Source: Lysobacter sp. GX 14042
Lineage (GTDB): Bacteria; Pseudomonadota; Gammaproteobacteria; Xanthomonadales; Xanthomonadaceae
Assembly (NCBI RefSeq): GCF_021390425.1
Contig: NZ_JAJUWY010000012.1
Coordinates: forward strand, 1-49,309
Length of the DNA: 49,309 bases
Direction: 5' to 3'
Positions within the stretch are counted from its first letter, which is position 1. The number at the start of each line of letters is the position of its first letter. Shown here piece after piece: positions 43,793 to 49,309 of the stretch. Made by a program: the position numbers and the translations under genes. The notes beneath the pieces are model-generated. The model saw nothing but the letters and a program-made list of their open reading frames with translations, searched no databases and had not been told where the DNA came from.

Positions 43793-45157
43793 GTGTCCGG
43801 TCCCAGCCACGTCGAGCAGGAAACCCTGCATTCGCGCGAGCAGCTGCTCGGCTATCTCACCTCCGGCATGCGCCGCCGCGACGACTGGCGCATCGGCACC
43901 GAGCACGAGAAATTCGGCTTCCGCCACGACACCCTGCGCCCGCCCGCCTTCGACGGCGAGGGCGGCATCGAGGCGCTGCTCGAGGGCCTGGTGCAGTACG
44001 GCTGGCAGCCGGTGCGCGAGCACGGCCGCACCATCGCGCTGACCCGTGGCGATGCCTCGGTGTCGCTGGAGCCGGCGGGCCAGCTGGAGCTGTCCGGCGC
44101 GCCGCTGGCCACCCTGCACGAGACCTGCCGCGAGGCCGCCAGCCACCTGCGCGAACTGCGCTCGGTCGCCGAGCCGCTGGGCGTGGGTTTCCTCGGGATG
44201 GGCTTCCAGCCGCTGTGGAAGCGCGAGGACATGCCGTGGATGCCCAAGGGCCGCTACGCGATCATGCGCCGCTACATGCCCACCGTCGGCAACCTCGGCC
44301 TGGACATGATGACCCGCACCGCGACCGTGCAGGTCAACCTGGACGTGGAGTCCGAAGCCGACATGGTGCGCAAGTTCCGCGTCGGCCTGGCGCTGCAGCC
44401 GGTGGCCACCGCGCTGTTCGCCGATTCGCCGTTCACCCAGGGCCGGCCCAACGGCTTCCTGTCCTACCGCTCGCACATTTGGACCGACACGGACCCGGAC
44501 CGCACCGGGATGCTCGACTTCGTGTTCGAGGACGGCTTCGGCTACGAGCGCTGGGTCGACTACCTGCTCGACGTGCCGATGTACTTCGTTTACCGCGAGG
44601 GGCGCTACATCGACGTTGCCGGCCAGTCCTTCCGCGACTTCATGGACGGCCGCCTGCCGGCGCTGCCGGGGCAGAAGCCGACCCTGCAGGACTGGGCCGA
44701 CCACTGCACCACCGCCTTCCCCGAGGTGCGGCTGAAGAAATACCTGGAGATGCGTGGCGCCGATTCCGGCCCCTGGAACCGCATTTGCGCGCTGCCGGCG
44801 TTCTGGGTCGGGCTGCTGTACGACGACGACGCGCTGGACGAAGCCTGGGCGCTGGTGCGCGACTTCAGCATGGAAGAGCGCAACGCGCTGCGTGACGGCG
44901 CGCCGCGCCATGCGCTCAAGCTGCCGTTCCGCGACGGCACCCTGCTCGACCTGGCCCGGCGCGCGCTGGAGATCTCCGCCCGCGGCCTGGGGCGGCGCGC
45001 CCGGTTCAACGACAACGGCGTGGACGAGCGCATCTTCCTCGGTCCGCTGATGGAGATGGCCGAGGCCGGCGCCACCGCCGCCGACCGCAAGCTGGAGCTG
45101 TTCCACGGCGCATGGCAGGGCAGCGTGGAGCCGGTGTTCCGCGAATTCGCTTACTAG
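43793..45157 (+). CDS. gshA: Glutamate-cysteine ligase, plant/proteobacterial type
   Basis: The 454-residue product makes gamma-glutamylcysteine, the first step of glutathione synthesis. It matches the GCS2 class found in alphaproteobacteria, Xanthomonas and plants rather than E. coli GshA: WRIGTEHEKFGF near the N-terminus, GDASVSLEPAGQLELSGAPL, FLGMGFQPLWKREDMPWMPKGRY, MMTRTATVQVNLDVESEADMV and SPFTQGRPNGFLSYRSHIW. The start is the GTG with GAGG upstream, two bases after the yihA stop, so the genes are probably one transcript. Confidence 0.96.
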   Translation: MSGPSHVEQETLHSREQLLGYLTSGMRRRDDWRIGTEHEKFGFRHDTLRPPAFDGEGGIEALLEGLVQYGWQPVREHGRTIALTRGDASVSLEPAGQLELSGAPLATLHETCREAASHLRELRSVAEPLGVGFLGMGFQPLWKREDMPWMPKGRYAIMRRYMPTVGNLGLDMMTRTATVQVNLDVESEADMVRKFRVGLALQPVATALFADSPFTQGRPNGFLSYRSHIWTDTDPDRTGMLDFVFEDGFGYERWVDYLLDVPMYFVYREGRYIDVAGQSFRDFMDGRLPALPGQKPTLQDWADHCTTAFPEVRLKKYLEMRGADSGPWNRICALPAFWVGLLYDDDALDEAWALVRDFSMEERNALRDGAPRHALKLPFRDGTLLDLARRALEISARGLGRRARFNDNGVDERIFLGPLMEMAEAGATAADRKLELFHGAWQGSVEPVFREFAY

Positions 45158-45192
45158 CCGGTCCGGCGCGCCGCCTGCGTTAGGCTGCGCCC

Positions 45193-47952
45193 ATGAGTGC
45201 AGACCACAGTGCAGCCTCCGGGCCGGACACCGGCCCGGCCCTGCGCAGCGTCGAGTTCGGCCCGGCCGACGAGCTGCTGCGCGAGGACGTCAACCAGCTC
45301 GGCGCCCTGGTGGGGGCGATCCTGGCCGACCAGCGCGGCCAGCCGTTCCTCGACGAGGTCGAGGCGCTGCGCCGGCTGGCCGTGCGCCGCCGCGAGGACC
45401 GGGCCCCGGTGGACGTGCTGGTGGACGCCCTGGCCGACCGGCCGGTCGACGGGGCGGCCGACCTGGTACGGGCCTTCTCCACCTATTTCCAGGCAGTGAA
45501 CCTGGCTGAGCGGGTGCACCGGATCCGCCGCCGCCGCGACCACGAACGCGCCGAACACGGGGTACAGCCCGAAGGCCTGCACGACGTGGTCGGCCGGCTG
45601 CAGGAGGACGGCGTCGATGCCGCGGGCCTCGGGGCACTGCTGGAGCGCATGCGCATCGAGCCGGTGTTCACCGCCCACCCCACCGAGGCGGTCCGCCGGG
45701 TGCTGCTGCACAAGGAGCGGCAGGTGGTGCAGGCGCTGCTGGCCGATCTCGACCGCACCCTGACACCGCCGGAACGCCAGCAGGCCCGCGAGCGCATCCG
45801 CGTGGCGCTCACCGCCAGCTGGCAGACCGCCGAGGCGCCGTCCGCGAAGCCCAGCGTCGCCGACGAGTTCGAGCACGTCGGCTTCTACCTGTCCGAGGTG
45901 TTGTACCGGGTGTTGCCGGACTTCCTCGAGGTGTTCGCCGACGCGGTGCGCGCGCGCTACCCCGGGGTGGCGGTGCCCGACGCGGTGCTTGGCTTCGGCA
46001 GCTGGGTCGGCGGCGACATGGACGGCAACCCCAACGTGGGCGCCGACACCATCGCCGACACCCTGGCCACCCAGCGGGGCCTGGTGCTGGAAGCCTACCG
46101 CCGTGACCTGGCGCCCCTGGCCGACCTGCTCAGCCAGTCGCTGGGGCGGGTGGAGGTGGACGCGGCGCTGCTGGCCCGGCTGGCCGAGTACCGCACGCTG
46201 CTGCCAGGCGCGGCCGCCGGCCTGCACCCGCGGCACGTCGACATGCCCTACCGCAACCTGCTGTTGCTGATGGACGAGCGCCTGCGCCTGACCGCGGACG
46301 ACGCCGCTGGCGGCTACCCGGAGGCGGCCGCCTTCGTCGCCGACCTCGAGCTGCTGCTGGCCAGCCTGCGCGACAACCGCGGCGCCAATGCCGGCTGCCA
46401 TGCGGTGCAGCGGGTGCTGCGGCGCGCGCGCTGCTTCGGCTTCCACCTGGCCAGCCTCGACCTGCGCCAGGAGTCCTCCGCGCACGACGCCGCGCTGGCG
46501 GCGCTGCTGGGCGAGGACGACTGGGCCGGCCGCGACGTTGATACGCGTGCAACGACACTGCGCGCGCTGATCGACGGCACGCAGGCGCCGGCCGACCCGG
46601 CGGCGCCCGGCGCCGCCCCCACCCTGGAAGTGTTCCGCACCGTCGCCGCCCTGCGCCCGCGCTACGGCGAGCGGGTGTTCGGGCCGTACATCGTCAGCAT
46701 GAGCCGCTCGGCGGCCGACGCGCTGGCGGTGCTGGCACTGGCCCGCATCGCCGGCTGCGTCGAAGGCGGCCAGGTGCCGCTGGACGTGGCACCGCTGTTC
46801 GAGACCGTGGACGACCTCGATGCCGCCGCCGACACCCTGCGTGCGCTGTTCGGCGATCCCGAATACCGCGCCCACCTGGAGGCGCGCGGCAACCGCCAGG
46901 TGGTGATGCTCGGCTACTCCGACAGCGCCAAGGACGGCGGCATCGTGGCCTCGCGCTGGGCGCTGCAGCGTACCCAGCGGGCGCTGCTGGAGCTGGCGCG
47001 CGAGAGCGGCGTGCGCATCGCCTTCTTCCACGGCCGTGGCGGCTCGATCAGCCGCGGCGGCGGCAAGACCGGACGGGCGGTGATCGCCGGCCCGCGCGGC
47101 TCGGTCGACGGCTACCTGCGGCTGACCGAACAGGGCGAGGTGATCCACCGCAAGTACGGCATCCGCGCCATCGCCCTGCGCAACCTGGAGCAGACCACCA
47201 GCGCGGTGCTGCGCGCCAGCCTGCGCCCGCGCCCGGCCGACGGCCGCGAGCAGGCGTGGTCACGGATCGCCGACCGGCTGGCCGGCGACGCCCGCCGGCA
47301 CTACCGCACCCTGGTGCATGAACATCCGGATTTCCCCGCGTACTTCCGCGCGGCCACCCCGATCGAGGTGATCGAGCGCCTGCGCATCGGCTCGCGGCCA
47401 AGCAAGCGCGGAGGCAGCGGCGATGTCGACGCACTGCGGGCGATTCCCTGGGTGTTCTCCTGGGCGCAGAACCGCTCCGGCCTGACCGCCTGGTACGGGG
47501 TGGGCACCGCCCTTGAGCGGGCCATCGACGCACACGGCCTGGACGCCCTGGCCACCATGGCGCGCGACTGGCCGTTCTTCGGCACGCTCATCGACGATGT
47601 CGAGATGGTGCTGGCCAAGTCCGACCCGGGGATCTTCGAGCGCTATTCGCTGCTGGCCGCGGCGCTGCCGCAGGGCGACCTGCACGCCCGGCTGCACCCG
47701 GGCATCGCCGCCGAATTCCGGCGGACCGTCGAGGCGGTGCTCGCGATCAAGGGCGCCGGCGAGCTGCTGGAGGGCGACCCCAAGCTTGCCCGCTCGATCC
47801 GACTGCGCAACCCCTACGTCGACCCGATCAGCCTGCTGCAGGTGGACCTGCTGGCGCGCTGGCGTGCCGAAGGCCGCCCCGACGACGAGCGGCTGCATGC
47901 CTTGATGGCGACGGTGAACGGCATCGCGGCCGGGATCCAGAACACGGGCTAG
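45193..47952 (+). CDS. ppc: Phosphoenolpyruvate carboxylase
   Basis: The 919-residue enzyme carboxylates PEP to oxaloacetate to refill the TCA cycle. Signature elements are VFTAHPTEAVRR with catalytic His162, SWVGGDMDGNPNV, HLASLDLRQESSAH, GYSDSAKDGG (Lys580), FFHGRGGSISRGGG (Arg615) and the invariant C-terminal QNTG. Length is normal for bacterial PEPC. No clear Shine-Dalgarno precedes the ATG, but TAGGCT lies six bases upstream (45181-45186), a possible leaderless start. It lies 35 bases after gshA and is convergent with the DUF6165 gene. Confidence 0.97.
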   Translation: MSADHSAASGPDTGPALRSVEFGPADELLREDVNQLGALVGAILADQRGQPFLDEVEALRRLAVRRREDRAPVDVLVDALADRPVDGAADLVRAFSTYFQAVNLAERVHRIRRRRDHERAEHGVQPEGLHDVVGRLQEDGVDAAGLGALLERMRIEPVFTAHPTEAVRRVLLHKERQVVQALLADLDRTLTPPERQQARERIRVALTASWQTAEAPSAKPSVADEFEHVGFYLSEVLYRVLPDFLEVFADAVRARYPGVAVPDAVLGFGSWVGGDMDGNPNVGADTIADTLATQRGLVLEAYRRDLAPLADLLSQSLGRVEVDAALLARLAEYRTLLPGAAAGLHPRHVDMPYRNLLLLMDERLRLTADDAAGGYPEAAAFVADLELLLASLRDNRGANAGCHAVQRVLRRARCFGFHLASLDLRQESSAHDAALAALLGEDDWAGRDVDTRATTLRALIDGTQAPADPAAPGAAPTLEVFRTVAALRPRYGERVFGPYIVSMSRSAADALAVLALARIAGCVEGGQVPLDVAPLFETVDDLDAAADTLRALFGDPEYRAHLEARGNRQVVMLGYSDSAKDGGIVASRWALQRTQRALLELARESGVRIAFFHGRGGSISRGGGKTGRAVIAGPRGSVDGYLRLTEQGEVIHRKYGIRAIALRNLEQTTSAVLRASLRPRPADGREQAWSRIADRLAGDARRHYRTLVHEHPDFPAYFRAATPIEVIERLRIGSRPSKRGGSGDVDALRAIPWVFSWAQNRSGLTAWYGVGTALERAIDAHGLDALATMARDWPFFGTLIDDVEMVLAKSDPGIFERYSLLAAALPQGDLHARLHPGIAAEFRRTVEAVLAIKGAGELLEGDPKLARSIRLRNPYVDPISLLQVDLLARWRAEGRPDDERLHALMATVNGIAAGIQNTG

Positions 47953-47973
47953 CCGCGGTCCTCGGTACCGGCT

Positions 47974-48369
47974 TCAGGATTCCTGGGCCTGGTACTGCTT
48001 TTCCTCGACGAACTCCGACCCGGCGAGCTGGTTGATGCGGTTCTTCGCCGCGACCCGCTCGCCGTTGCGGGCGGCGACCGCACGCGCCAGTTCGACGAAT
48101 TCCGCATCGAAGGCCTGTGCCGCTTCCTTGGCACGCAGCGCATCCTGCACGTCCCACATGCGCTCGTTGGCCGCCTTCAGCTCGGCGTAGACCGGCCCGA
48201 GCCCGGGCTTGCCGGCCAGCTGCCCGCGCCACAGCGGCAACAGGCCACCGAGCTCCAGCTCCACGTGGGCGCGCTTGGCCGTATCGCCGATGCGCTCGGC
48301 CTTGATCTGCAGGATCGAGACCTTGTCGGCCAGCTCGCCGACCGATACGGGAACGAGGATGGTCTGCAT
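47974..48369 (-). CDS. DUF6165 family protein
   Basis: The 131-residue soluble protein MQTILVPVSVGELADKVSIL contains KAERIGDTAKRAHVELEL, LKAANERMWDVQDALRAKEA and NGERVAAKNRINQLAGSEFVEEKQY. It is mostly helical, with no signal peptide. I recognise it as the DUF6165 type, a conserved family of unknown function sometimes found near polysaccharide genes. A GAGGTAA ribosome site precedes the ATG. It ends 21 bases from the convergent ppc stop. Confidence 0.82.
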   Translation of the reverse strand: MQTILVPVSVGELADKVSILQIKAERIGDTAKRAHVELELGGLLPLWRGQLAGKPGLGPVYAELKAANERMWDVQDALRAKEAAQAFDAEFVELARAVAARNGERVAAKNRINQLAGSEFVEEKQYQAQES

Positions 48370-48438
48370 GGGGCTTACCTCAGGGGGGCGGCAACGGGAC
48401 GGACGCCACGATAGCGTACGCTCGCTCCAACATGATGC

Positions 48439-48834
48439 TCATGACGCCGCCGGCCGTTCTTCGGAACCGTCAGGCGGCTGGGCAGCAAGGCGCGCTTGCC
48501 TCAGGAGCCTGCCGGACACCAGGAGGTTCTTCGCCGGGACGATCAGACCGGACTCGAAGGGAGTAAACAGCACCGTCATGACAAGCATGGGAACCAAGCC
48601 GATGGTCCTGGCGCGCGGATCGAGGATCCGGCAGGTCCTGTGAACGGCAGTTGCGTACGCGATCACGGGCGGGACGGTGATGAGCGCGAGCAGGACCGCC
48701 ACGGCCACCGTCGTCCTGGAGGAGCCGTTGAGTGCCGTGATGACCATCGCGGAAAACCAGGCAACGTGGATCGCGTAGCTTTGAAGCAGGCGTTTCCGTT
48801 GCCGCTGTAGCGTTTTGAGTACGGATGATTCCAC
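48439..48834 (-). CDS. Uncharacterised small membrane protein
   Basis: I do not recognise the family. From the GTG at 48834 the product has 131 residues: a basic N-terminus (LKTLQRQRKRLLQ), then about three hydrophobic segments (AIHVAWFSAMVITALNG; VAVAVLLALITVPPVIAYA; IGLVPMLVMTVLFTPFESGLIV) and a basic, Pro-rich tail. The frame stays open upstream, so a GTG at 48909 (156 residues) or an ATG at 49017 (192 residues) could be the start, but the extra sequence is low in hydrophobic pattern. The stretch looks less GC-rich than the genes to its left and uses more A/T-ending codons (GAA, ATC, GTA). Confidence 0.5.
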   Translation of the reverse strand: MESSVLKTLQRQRKRLLQSYAIHVAWFSAMVITALNGSSRTTVAVAVLLALITVPPVIAYATAVHRTCRILDPRARTIGLVPMLVMTVLFTPFESGLIVPAKNLLVSGRLLRQARLAAQPPDGSEERPAAS

Positions 48835-49044
48835 GGCTCGTGCCTGAATCAAGCTGCGCCGCGCCGCGCTGCGAGAAAACGCCCGCAGGCGATGCGATAC
48901 AGCGCCCACCCGACGAAGCTCCAGGGCACGGCCGCCATCAGATGCCCAGCGCGACGAGCACAGCGGCGATGGCTGCACTTCCGCGAAGAACGGCGCGGGC
49001 GGTTCTTGCCCCGGCATGACGGAATCCGTGGAGTGGGGCCTGCA
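48835..49044. other. Short region without a convincing gene
   Basis: This 210-bp stretch holds no recognised gene. A minus-strand 29-codon frame (48849-48938, MAAVPWSFVGWALYRIACG...) has a hydrophobic core but no ribosome site. It may instead be the 5' part of the membrane-protein gene if that starts further upstream. Confidence 0.4.
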
Positions 49045-49309
49045 TCACTGGGGCAGCCAGCCCGAGGCGTATGGAGGTGCGCAGCGTTCAGCCACTTCAG
49101 GATAGCCACGCTCGGCCCAATCCGACGGCATTTCACCACCCCCGAATGAGATCTGATTCCCGAAGTGATAGATCGTCCTAGTCCCGGCGTTGCGCAGGTA
49201 GTAGCCGGTGGAGTCTTTGCCAAGCTCGGTGCCCCGGTGCCATAACACGGTCCTGGCCCGAATCCCATCCGGCGAAGCAACCCTTACGCAGCCGCGCTCC
49301 ACGACGAGG
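49045..49309 (-). CDS. Hypothetical protein, N-terminus possibly outside window
   Basis: A minus-strand frame is open from the window edge to a TGA at 49045. The visible part includes RVASPDGIRARTVLWHRGTE, TGYYLRNAGTRTIYHFGNQI, SFGGGEMPSDWAERGYPEV and CAPPYASGWLPQ. Aromatic and Gly-rich composition with repeated Tyr suggests a small beta-rich domain, but I do not know the family. A GTG at 49302 could start it with no visible ribosome site, or translation may start beyond the window. The codon pattern differs from the flanking high-GC genes. Confidence 0.5.
   Translation of the reverse strand, partial: LVVERGCVRVASPDGIRARTVLWHRGTELGKDSTGYYLRNAGTRTIYHFGNQISFGGGEMPSDWAERGYPEVAERCAPPYASGWLPQ

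Noticed and set aside
48849-48938. A 29-codon frame with a hydrophobic core
   Set aside because: No ribosome site, very short, and overlapping in another frame with a possible upstream part of the neighbouring membrane-protein gene.
1-49309. CRISPR arrays, defence islands, prophage, toxin-antitoxin pairs, tRNA or rRNA genes
   Set aside because: Reading by eye gave no regularly spaced repeats, no phage or nuclease-defence domains, and no cloverleaf or rRNA-like sequence. Small tRNAs were not excluded by computation; a tRNAscan run would settle it.

Overview
This 49.3 kb window is a stretch of chromosome from a GC-rich gammaproteobacterium, most likely of the family Xanthomonadaceae/Lysobacteraceae (Lysobacter, Luteimonas, Stenotrophomonas or Xanthomonas relatives). 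The grounds are the very high GC, a short PutA without a DNA-binding domain, an aa3 cytochrome oxidase operon with CtaG/SURF1/SCO-like/CtaA/CtaB assembly genes, a plant-type glutamate-cysteine ligase, a cytochrome c4/tandem DsbA/YihA neighbourhood, and GTAG-headed REP-like palindromes of the kind known in Stenotrophomonas. The genus cannot be fixed from the sequence alone. I see no prophage, insertion sequence, CRISPR array, rRNA or tRNA gene. Nearly everything is core metabolism or cell-envelope upkeep; a stretch of different composition appears only at the extreme right edge.

Layout. 1-9995, envelope and fatty-acid uptake: MAPEG protein (partial), M28 lipoprotein peptidase, a secreted VNGRI-repeat protein, then the gpmI-envC-ctpA row, a DUF1820 protein, a rhomboid protease and a FadL porin closed by a strong terminator. 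10044-13268: bifunctional proline catabolic enzyme PutA. 13652-21614, a complete aa3 oxidase module: coxB, ctaD, a 45-residue membrane protein, ctaG, subunit III, a DUF2909 protein on the other strand, SURF1, an unusual SCO-like protein, heme A synthase and heme O synthase. 21615-25191 (minus strand): rpsU, yqeY, yihY, dnaG, a remodelled macromolecular-synthesis operon with an attenuator-like hairpin after rpsU and no rpoD following dnaG.

25259-26571 carries two sets of palindromic REP-like elements around tsaD. 26589-29779 is folate-related: folB, a YbdG-type mechanosensitive channel, folK, a DUF3149 peptide and a pteridine reductase. 29844-35681 holds a MidA-like methyltransferase, a VanZ-like protein, CCA-adding enzyme, soluble lytic transglycosylase and a TauE/SafE permease. 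35788-39389 is a TonB-dependent receptor coupled to an uncharacterised exported protein. 39415-43009 (minus) is periplasmic redox: cytochrome c4, two DsbA-like proteins and an EEP-family hydrolase. 43137-48369 has the YihA GTPase, glutamate-cysteine ligase, PEP carboxylase and a DUF6165 protein. 48400-49309 holds poorly recognisable small genes.

I did not find a convincing new multi-gene system. The items most worth a second look are the TonB receptor/exported-protein pair, the SCO-like protein that keeps a CX3C motif but seems to lack the ligand histidine, the tandem DsbA pair (CPAC lipoprotein and CPHC), the REP pair that appears to supply part of the rpsU promoter, a perfect 28-bp palindrome at the start of a coding region, and the channel gene embedded between two folate genes.
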